A DNA stretch of 64,000 bases from Homalodisca vitripennis (taxonomy: Eukaryota > Arthropoda > Insecta > Hemiptera > Cicadellidae): positions 127,818,001 to 127,882,000 of the forward strand of contig NC_060211.1 in assembly GCF_021130785.1 (NCBI RefSeq), read 5' to 3'. Positions within the stretch are counted from its first letter, which is position 1; the number at the start of each line of letters is the position of its first letter. A program made the position numbers and the translations under genes. The notes below the pieces were generated by a model that made no database searches, was not told the DNA's origin, and saw only the letters and a list, made by a program, of their open reading frames with translations. Of the stretch, positions 11,951 through 24,949 are shown piece after piece.

Positions 11951-14900
11951 TCTACAGGACCTTTCGAGAGTAAAATGAGCTTTATTGCATACTGGAAATG
12001 CTATTTCCGATTACAGCGAAGACTGTTTAGTTGGGCAACTTGTGGTCTAGCGTTGCAATATTCACTTCGTTTTATTCTTACTCGAAATTCTGTGTACACA
12101 TGTGTTATCTTTTTCTAGAATAATGTACGTTTTTCAGATTTAAGTTGACAGCGCATAACATAGTCCTTCCAGCTAAGTCGGAAGAAGTAGGTAGTTTTTG
12201 TGGTAAATAAAATACTCTATTTTTTTTTAAATCTGTATAGACAAAATTATGTTCATAGTGAAAGGTTTAGGAAATATTATAATCATTACAGAAAATTTTA
12301 AATTCTTTCTCTACGTTTATAAATAACAGATTTATGAACTATAAAATGTATAAATGTGTAAATGCCATAATGGAAGAGGTACTCTGATCTCCAGTTCTGC
12401 CTGGAGCATAATAACTCACAGTTCTGAAGAAATTGTAACATCTAAATATCGTTACCGTTGTAGGCCTAAATCAGAGAGCTTGAATGTGCTTTTCGCTGCT
12501 TAAGTACGAAATGTGTTAATGAAACTTTTCCTGGAAGGTGGATGAGAACCATTCACGTAATGGTCCGTTCTGTGCCCTTTAGATATTGTTTGCGGACACT
12601 TAAAAAGCATATTTAATGACTTTTTAAAGAATGTTCAACAACAACCCCCATAAAGCCTGATAGCTACTACAACCACCTGACCCACTGTCAAACTGCTAGA
12701 GAAAAACAATTCAAATATGTAAACATAAACAAGACAAAGTGGAATACAAGTTTAAAGCAAATTAATCAAAGCATTGATCAACGTATATAATCAAAGTATA
12801 AAAATCATTTTGGTCTTCTGATTATTTAACTTTTTTACTTGTACTTTGAATAAGTGGGGATAACTTTTATCGAAGTAAACATTTTCACGTGCGTTTTAGC
12901 TAAATAGCAAAAATTAATATGCTAATAAAATTGCATTAAATAACAGGAATGCCGCATCTCTTATTCGCTACCATTATTATAAGGGTTATCTACTTTTTCA
13001 TGCCATTCTGGTTTTTCCGAGTTTTATAATTATGTTTTATCTCCTAAGGGAAAAAAATCTCTGATTGTACAACAGATTTTTTAAGTTTAATGTGCTATGT
13101 TGATATGCAAAGTAATTACTATCACTAGAACTAGAGATGCGGGATATTGGTACATTTCAGTTAACTTTTACGTGCACAACACCTTTAAATGGTTAGAATT
13201 TCTAAATGAATAAAACTTTCGAGATCGGATTTGTGACATTGTATTCTGCTAAAGAAGATCTTTAATTTATTCTGATCAATGTATTTCTCCTGATACTCTC
13301 ATTTGAGACTTTCTTTTGATTCCGTGAGTTCGACCCTCATAATTGCATTTTGATAGTGCAATTTTATCACTGCCAGAGATGGAGACTGAAAGTTGTATTT
13401 TGCTGCCAAAAATTCGTTCTTTATGTGGTTGGCTGGCGATTTTTAAAACTATTTACGTGACTGATAGTTTTTTTAATGTGTAAAGCTAAATAATACGATA
13501 GGAGAAAAAACTTTTCTTTTATAGGTTTTGACCCTTTTGTTACTCTACAATTTCGACCCCCCCCCAAACTAGCGCGGTTCTCAAGCGAAATTACTCCATA
13601 GGTTTTACGAAAAACTAGGCTGTGCCCTTATACAATGCAAATTGTCCTCGACTCGTTGACTATAAATAGACTACATAAGTGTGCCAATACGTCAACCCCA
13701 CCTTCACATAGCTGCCAACGCATCACCATCAGGCCTATGACGTACTTGACGCAGTCATCTGTGTAGATACGAGTATTGGTGCTCTAAAATGGAAATGTAT
13801 GACCTTTTGTATAATATCATTCTGTGTATAGATACAGTTTCAGATGTCTGTTTTGTGTTATATTATTAAAATTCAGAAGTTTTCCGTAATTGTATTGATT
13901 GGAATGGTTCATCCTTTTTGATGGTTTCCTGTCGAATTTCTAGATTTTTTATATGTAAACGAATTCCATGGTGTATTTACAAATGTTAAAGTGTTTACTG
14001 TGTAAACAGTGTTACAATATTCGTGCATAATGATTACAAAACACACAACATTATAATTATTAAAATTAAAATTATTATTATTTTAATTTTGTAATTACTT
14101 TAAAACAATAATTTATTTTTAATGTTTAAAACACCATTGATCTGTCATGTACTTTAAAAATGAAGATATAAGATCTCGTATATTGATATATAACTTTTAT
14201 GTAGCATATCTGAAGTTATTAACTATAGGCATTCAAATAATTATTGATTTGTACTCTGAAATTCAAGCACTTTTGAGATTTTGCGACTTTAGGAGAATAT
14301 ATTTTTATACGTGATACTACATAAGCTCACTTTACCTACATGCTGTATTTTAGTGGGGAGAATTCTTAATCATCCTTTAAGGCCAAAAATTTGAATGAAA
14401 TCAATATATTCTCACAAGAAGTATGTTATAGTTTTCTTTATACAATTAAGTACTAAGGCCAACTAAACCGATTGTAATAATGGGTGCGCGTTTTCTTTAA
14501 GTAATTTAATATTGCGGATCAGAATGCTAGAAAATACCTAAGCATGAAATGCAAGAACAATGTATTTAAACTGAATTGTTGAATTGGATCTCTAAAGCCC
14601 GAACTATAATTATATTGTACATGATATATGTTACAGATTATATGTGTTACAGATGATGGTATGTGTTACAGGTTTATATGCGTTTTATACAGATGGGAAA
14701 GGAAATGGTGAATGGTCGATCTCGGGAGCGGAGCCTAAGGGAATAGCAAATCAAATTCCTTCTAGCGTAGTCATAGCAATTCAAACATGATAAATAGCTG
14801 TGGGAAGACTGTGTATAATAGGCGTATCATTCATCTGCTGTTAATTGTGTCTTGGAACGAGTTGAAACCTTTAATTATGACGACTTCATTTGACCCTACA

Positions 14901-15060
14901 AGTAACAACCCTACTACAATAGAAACAAATACCAATACCTTTTTATGATCTGATTGAATAAGATATATTTTAAATAAATAAATGCATATAAATATAAAGT
15001 ATATTTTAAAATATATTTATGTATAATTTATAATTATTGGCTTACCATAAGCGAATTTGG
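11951..15060. other. AT-rich spacer
   Basis: No gene or named repeat was recognised. It holds a C9 run at 13557-13565 and an AT-only inverted stretch near 14050-14090. The 67-codon frame starting at 11915 begins inside repeat sequence and resembles no protein I know. Confidence 0.4.
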
Positions 15061-15720
15061 CTAGAACATTTCATTACTAGACAGTCCGCTCGATATCTCG
15101 TGAACTAAATGACCGTATAAGTTGGAAGTTTTGCTTGAAGCGTTTGGCAATATCGAGTTCGATGATGGTGTATGATACTTCAAGGAGTTTGGCTGAGCGT
15201 TAGCGAACATTTTTTCATTAGTATTTTTAGGTGACCATGATAGCAAAGAAAACAAATACAAAATAAATAAATTTGTAAATAAACGCAGTACAATCACTGG
15301 AATTTTAAAAATTGACATAGTAACACATGTATATACTATACACATGACATTTTGTATGCAGCCTCAGCAAAACATATTAAGCGACATGTGGTGTGGCGTA
15401 CTCCTCCTGTATTAACGAAATTTCTTATTTTGCTTTGCATGTTCTTACTTACGTCTAACTCTCCACCAAAACAAAATCAAAGGAATAAATAAGTCTCCAC
15501 ATATTCGAGATGGTGCTACAATAACTCACTGACAAGGACGATTATTGGTCCTAATGTCGCGACACGTGCTGTCTTGTGTAACTCTGAGCTTGAGCTACCG
15601 CACTGAAGAGTGTTGGGGAATACAAAAATCTAGGCCATAGTCACGTGCTCGTATTTGTTAGTGAGTCGTGCATGCTGCATTGATGAAGCTATCTGTCGAT
15701 ACTACATAACATGATGGCGA
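15060..15720 (-). repeat. Interspersed repeat family, reverse copy (second arm of the inverted pair)
   Basis: 15230-15720 is the reverse complement of 8760-9450. 15095-15240 adds the part with ATATCTCGTGAACTAAATGA and GGCTGAGCGTTAGCGAAC that is shared with 11600-11830 and 61220-61330. A further shred, related to 61550, lies at 15845-15900. Confidence 0.65.
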
Positions 15721-15959
15721 CGAGAACATTGCAAATAAACAAATTTGTATAAAAATGAATACAACCATAAATGGCATTTCAAGTGACACATCAACTCATG
15801 TAGCCTAATCAGTTTTCCGTAAGTGAACAAAAATATTATTTTTTTATATGTGCAGACTTTAAATTTTGCATGAAACTAAATTTTACATAGCCGGAGAAAG
15901 TAAAAATGTTCTTTATGTATAGCTATATAAATATTAATAAATTTAAATAACACATATAA

Positions 15960-16345
15960 TTTCCAATTTATTTATTTTTCGTGCCAGGCCTTTCAAAACC
16001 GAAGGTTTCCTCATCAGGCGACTCCACAAATAAATATTTACATAATTTTTATTACAATTAAAATACCATATTGTGTAAATATGTAAATACAAAGATTTTG
16101 GAAATATTTCAGGTATGAAAATTAGATATGGCTACGAGTTTTTCTTTATTTATGTTTATCTGTAGTGTTTCTCAAGCATTGTTAAGTTCATTGGTTTTGT
16201 TACTTCTTTTATTAATTTTAGATTTTGAATTGATGTTCTGTGTCCTGATTCGATGCAGTGCTTGGCTACAGCAGATTTTTCAGTTTTTTTAAATTGATAA
16301 TTTCAATTTTAATTATTTATAAGTTTTTCCAATTGCTCCAAGAGT
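15960..16345 (-). pseudogene. Penelope-like retroelement, 3' end with GIY-YIG endonuclease remnant
   Basis: On the minus strand, 16295-16156 reads EKSAVAKHCIESGHRTSIQN, then a Leu/Lys-rich part, ending in KHYR and a stop at 16156-16158. The KSAVAxHxxxxGHxI pattern is the C-terminal half of the GIY-YIG endonuclease of Penelope-like elements. Just upstream, in another frame, AIGKTYK (about 16337-16319) fits the YIG(K/Q)T motif, so there is a frameshift and the Tyr of YIG is lost. About 140 bases past the stop lies the conserved structural motif listed at 15991-16017, which is where such elements carry it. The intact protein joins a reverse transcriptase to this nuclease; no reverse transcriptase part is visible here, so the copy is 5'-truncated, as is common. 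Confidence 0.75.
15991..16017 (-). ncRNA. Hammerhead-like core motif of the Penelope-like element
   Basis: The minus strand reads CTGATGA (16017-16011), a short hairpin with arms GAAACC and GGTTTT and loop TTC, then GAAA (15994-15991) running into GGCCT. CUGANGA, stem II, GAAA is the catalytic core order of hammerhead ribozymes, which are known in Penelope-like elements. Stems I and III are not convincing, so activity is doubtful. Confidence 0.45.
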
Positions 16346-17048
16346 CTTCAATGTATGTTTATCAGTATATATGTTTATCAGTAAGACTCAAGATTTAAAT
16401 TTTATCTACGGACTTATAATTTTGCATGCAATCTCAGCGAAGTCTGTTAGACGAAACTCGTAGTGTGAACAGATTATTAATTATTATACTAAATCCTAAC
16501 GTGTGGACTTATTATATTCCTGACCAACAAATACATTGTCATCATCACTTTAATCACTGGTACCTAACTATTATTAATGAGATAAGATATAAAAACTATT
16601 TACTCTTGAGATAATCCAATTCGAATGGGACACTCGAAATTTATATTACGTGCAATCAACCTGTTTAATTTGATCAAACCCCAGTTTAACTAAAATACTT
16701 TGTACGCATCACCCTTAAATAAAAATGCTTCTATTCAATATTATATATTATACATTATAATAATATAATGTATGGACCATGTATAATATTAAAAGGTAAG
16801 CATGTCACTCTAAAATAAGATATAAATATGTACAACCACTCTTCTAGTAAACGTAAAAATTTTTTCAATGAAAACAAAAATACAACTTTTATATATTTAG
16901 TGTGAATATTATACCTTGCAGTGCAACTAAAACTAGACATTAACTATTAAAATTGAACAACTATATTATTTGATAGTAAACAGGATTTCATTTCTCAATA
17001 TGAACGCGTTTAAGAGAATAATGGACTGTGCTTGAAGCTACACTATTT

Positions 17049-17090
<42 letters not shown>

Positions 17091-19670
17091 AATTAACATA
17101 TGTATTATCTCACTTTGTTTAGTGTCTGTCTGTCCATGTGGGTTTTTTATTTTAAAAATCGGATCTCAGAAGCCATTAGAGCAAATAACAAGAAACTTGG
17201 CAGTTACGTTAAGCTAATTAGCTAAGTTAAGTTAACTTTCCATTTAAAAATGGCAGCATTTAAAAGGTTTCAAAAACTGTTAATACCACGTAAAAATTGC
17301 AAGAATACTTATTTATTTCAAATGTAATGAAAAAACTAATAATATCAAATTTGTTAAAATCGGATGAGACAAATAATAAGTACATAGTAAAGAAAAATTA
17401 CAAGATAAATAATTTATACTGCGTTCTCTTCTTTTCTCGATCTCGACTTATTCAGTGAAATTTTGTAACATAAAATATCTCAATTTTTGGAATTATTCGT
17501 ACATAAATAATCATAGATTAGAATGTAAAACAGCGAGTATGTATTTATGCTTATTCATGAATGGTCACATAAATTAGTAATAACATTCGTTTAGGCTCTA
17601 AATAACTTTTTGATATTGAAGTAATGTTACAAAATAGTAAGGACTAAGTGATTTTGAAATCACTTTTCTGATCTTCTGATAAATAATAAAATTTAAGTGC
17701 TTAATGGATTATTATAAAAGATATCACCTATCCCATTTATCCTAAATTAGGAAAAGTTTGGGAAGAGTATTTCTAAAACTTTAATTGGAAACACCTTTAA
17801 ATATAGACTTACTTTTATGTGGTAGTTTATGTTGACAACATTACTATTTATCGCCCATACTAACGGCTGGTATTTGGACTAGACTAGTGACTAGAAACAG
17901 TTTCTTATAATCGCTGGGTTTTCAGATTTGTAGCATAAGCTACTGTGTAACGTAAACAATATATCTATTAATAATTCACCATATGTTTGCATTATAATAA
18001 TAATATAAAATAACCTGTATTGATCTTATTTGTTGCTTTTCAGTGTTAATTTTTTATCATAATTATCCAAACCTTTTGTTGATTCTACTCGTTTATTTAA
18101 TATAAGAAATTTCAGCTATAATGGTATAAATCCTATAAACGATATGGTATAAATCTCACTAATTTATACCATATCACAGTTTGCCATTAATTTTTGTATG
18201 AATTTTGTCAACGGGTCAAACTAGTTTACATATTTTCTATTATTTCCTATAAAAGAAAACTCATAATAGTCCAATAATCTTAATTTTCACACAAAATAAT
18301 CAATATTTTGTGTGAAAATTATAATTTGAATTTGTGTAAATGAAAACTTAGTGGTCCTTCTGCAGTTTAAATGAATGGTTTGGTTTCCAAACCGTACCCT
18401 GTGGTTAGGTCCTTTAGCCATTAATAACTAATCATATGACTAATCATAGACCATAGACAAAAAGCGAAACTTTAAAAATGTGTATACAATTTCAAGCAAC
18501 TTTTACTCTAACACATTCTACAATATTCTTGCTTCATGGTGGTGGCTATTCAAAGCTTTAAAAGGAATAGTAAGTAGTCATCGATGAGTAAATGTATTCC
18601 TAGGTTGTTTACAATAAAATATTTTCAAGTAGAATTTTAATATTTCGTAAGGGTTAAAATATCGACAGTACTTCGTTTTAATAAGTATAAAATATCATTG
18701 AGTAAAATGGATTACATGTATCTTGAATTAGTTCATTAACCAAAATCAACAAAAACAAAGTTTCCAATGATGGTGGTCTAAATGCTGTAAAGTTTGTACC
18801 TCAAGTATTTCACAATATACTAAAACAAAAATAAGAAATTGTTAGAAACATTACACAATTTTTATATTTTTATATTTTAAGTATATATTGATACTCTTTT
18901 GGTGTTAGTCTGGCGCATATTCCAACTTTGTAAAAGGAATCGTTAATCTCAATAACTATGCTTCATAGAATTATCAGATTATTATTCTTTTTTCCCTTCA
19001 TATTTTTAATATATCTTTATGTTTGAAGATTGTAACAATACAAGTTTTGATAAGTTTTACATGAAAAATCTAGTCAAAGCAAATTAATACGATCACAAAA
19101 ATAGTTTTATTATTAATAATTATTTACTAGCATTTAATGAGTCCACATTTTTAGAAACCCCAATACATCCACATATCAGTTTAATTTTATTGTTCTCAAG
19201 GTATCAAGGTGATAGTATTTATAAATGGTGTATACTTTTATGGGTTTATTAAAGTGCTAACCACTTTAATCACTGTATCTCCAAAAATGTTTGTAGTGGA
19301 AAAATTATAGTTTCTGTTTTGACGGTATTATTTAAATGTAGGTACACCGTAGGTAATAGAAATACAATCATGCGCACATACGCACACACGTATACGTGAC
19401 GATCTACAGAGAAAAATAAACGTACTGATTTTTAGTAGATTTTTCAAGGCAATTCAGCATTTACTCATTGAGGTTTAGTACTAGAATCAGTCAACAGAAT
19501 TTGCCAGCGTTGCACTAGGTCTTGTAAGTAGTAGTTCGAGGTCTGACCGCAGGATCGAGTTGTCAACACCCTATTCTAGAGAGACAATTGTATGTTTTGT
19601 GGTTGTCATCTGTATTCATTATTATCTGTATCATTGTAAAATATATCTTATTATGATGATACGTAAATAT
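16346..19670. other. AT-rich spacer
   Basis: No gene was recognised. It holds a short piece of the interspersed repeat near 16420-16455 (TTTGCATGCAATCTCAGCGA), a (TA)n run at about 17054-17090 and the hairpin at 18282-18320. Short open frames are unremarkable. Confidence 0.4.
18282..18320. repeat. Perfect 17-bp hairpin
   Basis: AATTTTCACACAAAATA at 18282-18298, a 5-base loop, and the exact reverse complement at 18304-18320. Confidence 0.7.
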
Positions 19671-21048
19671 GAAGACTACATACTTTGATATAATAAATGT
19701 TGATACGAGGATTCAAAAATACTTTTTACCTTTTTCCGCAATAGTCCTAAACTGTTAAGACTTTTAGATATTTAAATTTCCAAAATTTTTAGGGTGCTAC
19801 GCTAAAACTTTACATTGATACCTGTATGTAATTAGAACCATGAAAATTCTAAATACTTTTATTTTGAGGTTTCTTTTGTAATATATTATAGACTAAGTTT
19901 AACCTTTTTCGTTTTATGATAAACCCTATAGAACAACGCTGTTTTTTAAAATTTACCAAAGAAATTAAAAATACATAATTTCCTTTTATATGGAGATGGT
20001 GTTTAATAATGTACCATTAGGCCGTCATAATGAAAATTTTAAATGCAATTTTGCTGGCTCAAAAAATAATTTTAGAAATACAAAAAAGAACAACTACCAT
20101 AATAATGATTACAATGGGTAGCCTTATATGCTATGTACACAATTCTGAGTTATATTCCTATCCGGAAGATTGTGACTGCTAAAGACTACGTGTTAAAAGT
20201 GATAAATGAAGAATGGCTTTGAGTCAGGGGAAGTAACTGGTGAAGAGGTTGCGTCATACTTGACATTTTTACACGAACTTCTCCATTTAATAACGCCACA
20301 GAATTGAAAGTGAAGTGAAGGTATGTACATAATTTTCTAAACTACATTAAAAACATTTTATTGAAGATTCATGAAACTAGTAAATTACTTGTTAACATTA
20401 GTCTAGCCTACTCCTAAGATTTTTTTAGTAAACCATTAAATAAAAACTGCAAATACTACAATGATTGTCAAATTATTTGTGATTTATAAATTCAAGATTA
20501 TACTTTATTTAGTAAAATCTAGAACAGAAAATCCCAAACAAATTTGTAATAGACTATATTGAAAGTGTGTAATGCCATTTTTGTTTCGATTTCCTGAAAA
20601 TTCGAGTCTGCTTTACAGTGTTTACATTTGGATTTATTCCTCTATATTGTGACAAAACCCATAGACCATGAATACAGCCAGATGATGAAACAGATCGTTG
20701 TTTGAACTGCACTCCACGTTTATTTGTACGGAAGGTTCATAATTCCGAATGATCCAAAGCAGTTCTTAAACACCCAACACGACTTTAGTTAACATTTCTC
20801 ATTGGGTTGTATAGAAAGTAACAACTACTGAGTGCAATATTTCAGTGAGTGAAATAGTTGTTAATAATCATAGTACTATTTTAAAATACATGGAAGCAGT
20901 TTTGAATATTTTCATGTTATTTTGTATCCCAGGTACTCAAACTGCCCGTTATAAAGCCGCCTTTGCAGGAATATTGATCATCTTCCATATTGTTGTAATC
21001 TGAACTTAACTAGCAGAGTAAGCTTTATTTTTTTTATCCATAGGCTTT

Positions 21049-21317
21049 GTTCAGTCGAGGAAAATTCCAGTTCAAAATACATTACGTAAGATACCACCGA
21101 GTGCTAGTGACGTAGTTCGCTGTCAATGTCAATTATTTGCAAAGTCTGCTGGCTTCGCTGACATGACATGATCCCCAGCAACAGCTGAGACAAACATGGT
21201 TAGATGGGCTGCTAAGTACCTCGCTGGCATCCACTATCAACTTTCCAAACTCAGCTGCGTCGTGTGCAACTTGGTGTTGAGCACTCGCTCTGTAAATAAG
21301 ACTCGACTTGTAACACG
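21049..21317. promoter_or_regulatory. Conserved island I1, copy A
   Basis: Nearly identical to 38521-38812 while the flanks are much more diverged. It contains TTACGTAA at 21082-21089 and the CRE-like TGACGTAG near 21109. Neither copy has a conserved long reading frame. It is interpreted as a constrained non-coding element, which is inference from the duplicate comparison. Confidence 0.45.
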
Positions 21318-22899
21318 ATATAAAACGTATGATCTTCTTTTTATTAGCTTAGCGTTAACGAAGTAGATTACTCAGTGAGCTGACAATCGTATAATTTCCC
21401 ATCTAGTGGGGAAATAGGAGTTTCTGGTGGCAGTCGTTTTAGACGAGCACTTTCGGAAGACTCGCATTGGAAAGAGGAATTTTCCCATGAGTTTTGAACT
21501 CTATTTTCACGAAATTTCGTCATAAAAAGAGTACTATGGTTATATTCAATAATTTATTATAAAACACGAAAATAATTGTCAAGAATATTAAAACAAATTC
21601 CAATTATTTAAAACAAGCGTTGTATTTAATAACAAAATGGAAATAATAGCTGATTTTTCACCACTAATTTAGAATATTACTATTTTTATCACGGTAGTAT
21701 CGTGAAAAATTCTTCTTCTGTATATTTGTATGTCTATGTGCCCTATCCTGAGAATTAATTGAGCTGAAGACTTGAAATTTGTTGTAACTGCATTTAAGCA
21801 TGATCAAGGTTCACGTATTGTGGTTTGGGCTATGGTTTCCGTTTACCAATCATTGGCCTGGCAGAATTGCACCCTTGTTTATTTTTCCGCATATAATCTA
21901 AACCGTAATGTCAGGAGGAAACTATAATTTCTGTGATGGTGCACGTTCCTTGTTCTATACTTACACCGAAATCTTTTACGCAACACTTAGTCTGACATAC
22001 TTCTAACTTTGTAATAGTAGACAGAACATGAGCATGTTATAGAAAACAAATAATAAATAATACTAAGTTAACCTCAAGATTTACTTAATTTAATTCTAGA
22101 GTTTGTACATTTATTTGTATCTCTGTAAGCAAAATGAGTATAATGACCAATTCATTATTAAAATCAATTAGGCAGTAAAAATGATTTTGATCCAAATATG
22201 AACGAATACTATTATACACCAAGTATGAATAGTATAGTAGGTAGCCGGGAGCCAACTTACATTCTATGAGCTCTTAACCTAATATTTCTGGAAATCTTTC
22301 AAAACATGTCTCTTAAGAAATAAATTGATCGTCAGCCGTGATAGTTTTAGTAGGGGATCAGAGGGTGATAAACTTTTATTTAGATCAAATGTTCTAGTTT
22401 GGCATAATTTAAACCAACCATAGACACGAAAATAATTGTTATATCCCGGTCAGCTAAAGAGATAAAAAGAATAAATATTGCAATTTTAGCAATAACCTCT
22501 GTCTTGAGAGGTTTTCTGATGCTGATATAACTTGTATTTACGTGCCTGATTGTTGGTTTTAAGTTTGCCAAGGTAAATATATATGATCTGATAACGACAA
22601 TTATTGTTGTTTCATAGTTTTGAACCTTTCGAAATTTCTCATTTCTCGACCACCGCCAAATGTAATGTGCTGAAAATCTGGTTTTTAAAGAGAAATTTCT
22701 CTATCGATTTCACAAATAAACTACATAGTGTACTAATCCAACTGAAATTTATTCTCGGCTCTTGGATTACATTTGGCCATGCTTTATACAATCAGCCTAA
22801 ATAATTCTGGAAGTAAATGTTTAAATGTGAGGATCTTATTCTTTTTTACGAGTCCAGTTATGTAAAAAATCAAAATGATTAATGGATAACATCACATAA

Positions 22900-23560
22900 G
22901 AGTACCAGTGAGGAAACTTTGCAACTGTCTGGAATGTGTTCATAGTGTCAAAATGTGTTGTTGGAGAATACCGAGAGTTGTCGTTAGAGAATGGCGAGAA
23001 TTTTTTTTGCTGGATCAGCCGAACTCGCGTGAATGAGCGAGTATGACACAGAAACGGTACTCACACACTACTACCGATGTCTGGCTACCGTCTGTGCCAA
23101 GCAAGCCTGGGAGAGTGCCAAGAGCCAAGCTCAGTCGGCGAGATGGTCCAACCAAGTACAGCAGTTAGTGCTTCTCTGTGTCCAAACCTTCATCATGATC
23201 GGTCTGGTAGACGAGACTCCACGGCCGCCTCAGTAAGTTATGCAACACTTTTAGATTACGTAACACTGTGCTTCGCAAATATCAAACACAAATAATCCAA
23301 AATAAATCAATGCTACGTTAACCTTTCACCGTTAGGCTGCAATTGTGAACAAATGTATTCACTTAACCTAAATAAGGACACAATGACACAGTGACATGCA
23401 CATGTTAAGGGAACACTGTAGCCGATTGAATGACCAAGCGTTCGTTGATTTCTTATTACTACAGGTCAAGTTCAAGGCTCTGACCTTCAGATGGATTACA
23501 GTCATTAAGCCCATCGAGATTTCCTCCAACAAAATAGGACAAGCTGATTAGAAGATCCGC
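22900..23560. promoter_or_regulatory. Conserved island I2, copy A
   Basis: Matches 40522-41192 very closely, with an almost unchanged stretch of about 200 bases at 23100-23270. It contains TTACGTAA at 23256-23263, TTATGCAAC at 23239-23247, and the AGTTCAAGGC ... ATTACAGTCATTA module (23469-23507) shared with I3. A 67-codon open frame lies inside it. Confidence 0.45.
23033..23236 (+). CDS. Candidate short ORF or first exon inside I2, copy A
   Basis: A 67-codon frame starts at an ATG directly after an in-frame TGA, with MSEYDTE at the N terminus, HYYRCLATVCAKQAWESAK in the middle and a hydrophobic stretch LVLLCVQTFIMIGLV near the C terminus. Copy C encodes the same peptide with only two amino-acid changes near the N terminus; three of the five base changes are silent third positions. 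Both copies carry CA|GTAAGT at 23230, a perfect splice donor, just before the in-frame stop, so it could be an exon ending at 23231. Against coding: the non-coding bases after it are conserved just as well, and a second frame across it is also open. No homologue is recognised. Confidence 0.3.
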   Translation: MSEYDTETVLTHYYRCLATVCAKQAWESAKSQAQSARWSNQVQQLVLLCVQTFIMIGLVDETPRPPQ

Positions 23561-23589
23561 TGAAATAATAACACATTATTAAGTTTTTG

Positions 23590-23827
23590 AAGGAAACAGG
23601 ATTTTTCCGGACATTTGCCATCGTTCGGTGAAACAAGAAATTAGTAACACTACGTTTCGAGATCTGCAATCTGATCTCTTCTTCAGCAGTAACACTACGT
23701 TTCGAGATCTGCAATCTGATCTCTTCTTCAGTGAAATTTCTTGTTTCACTAAACGATGGCAAATGTCCGGAAAAATCCTGTTTCCTTCACAATCCATCCA
23801 TCGTCAAAAATAACCTTCAAACAAAGA
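23590..23827 (-). mobile_element. Foldback element with tandem hammerhead-like motifs, inserted in copy A only
   Basis: A 54-bp arm at 23590-23642 (starting AAGGAAACAGGATTTTTCCG) is repeated in reverse complement at about 23735-23787. Between them are two tandem 45-bp units starting at 23643 and 23688. On the minus strand each unit reads CTGAAGA, a 6-bp stem (GAGATC ... GATCTC), then GAAAC. A 12-bp direct repeat, ATTAAGTTTTTG, flanks the whole (23578-23589 and 23828-23839). The matching place in copy C (about 41205-41225) has no insert and one such site. The element therefore arrived after the duplication. The motif and variable-length target duplication suggest a non-autonomous relative of Penelope-like elements; this is inference. 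Confidence 0.7.
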
Positions 23828-24949
23828 ATTAAGTTTTTGTCTGCGATTTTCTATCCAAAGCATGCAGCGTTTCTTGACTTCTAAAGAATCACCTTTGAAA
23901 ATGCGTTGTTTTTATTTTTTATTTATACATAAGTCGTATTAATTACCATAATTTAATAAGCGACAGTATGGCTATGTACTGTGATTACCTGCATGACCGC
24001 ATGAAACGTGAGCCGTATGTTGCGTAAGCCGAAGCATTGCACCATCAATGAAATTTCCATATCACATTTTTCATTTAAAAACAAATTATCAGTTTGTTTT
24101 GCACGCTGTTCACTTTAAAATAAATAGTATTTATCAAAATCCAATATGAGGTTTTCTTTAACACAGTTTTCTACAGAAATCTATGTTTTATCATTACAGT
24201 ATAAGTCAATTCATTCTAATAGTAGAGAAAAAATTAAACTTAAAATGTTATTTTTCGGGCTGTCACTTTAATGAATATCGTAAGTATTAACCATTTAACA
24301 CCGAAATGGTAATTACCTTATCACGTTCACAAACAAAAATTATCAAAATCTGCATTGTAGTTATTTATAGCTTTAAAATAAGTCTACAGGTTTGTAATAA
24401 ATAACAATTTATGTATTCTACACTGCACGTTTTAACCTCTACACCTATTCTTTCGAACTAACACTAAGTAAAATATTGTGTGTAACAGGTTATTTCGATA
24501 AGTGGGTGTAGAGAATGGAGTCAGTTAGAAACAAACCAAAGTTTTATAAACTTTCTAAAAAAAATGAAAAATTAGATACTTCCAAACGATGAATATAACT
24601 TCAACGATTTAGAAGTTCAACATTATTAATATACTTTAAAACGAATGTTTATAAATTAAATACCTTTAGAAAAAAACAGTAACTTTAATGTTATCTCCGT
24701 ATTACATCGCTAGGGTGAACAAACCAAGAATATAATACTTTTAAGAATTACAATTTGCTACTTTTATATCAGACCAATAGCGCCTACAACTACTAATATA
24801 GTTAATAAAAAACATGTTTATTTGTTGTGGTTTTCAGATTCTAATCAATAAAAAAATACTTCTAAATTGATACTACAATTAGTGCGATATAACATTCTCA
24901 TATAAAAAATATAATATGTGATTATAAATACGATTATGTAATATGTATT

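Noticed and set aside
12415..12470. CTGAAGA near 12425 as another hammerhead-like core
   Set aside because: No stem II and no GAAAC follow at a suitable distance.
23077..23295. Second open frame across I2 (72 codons)
   Set aside because: It runs past the donor-like site into sequence with no coding signal; most likely a shadow of the locally higher G+C content.
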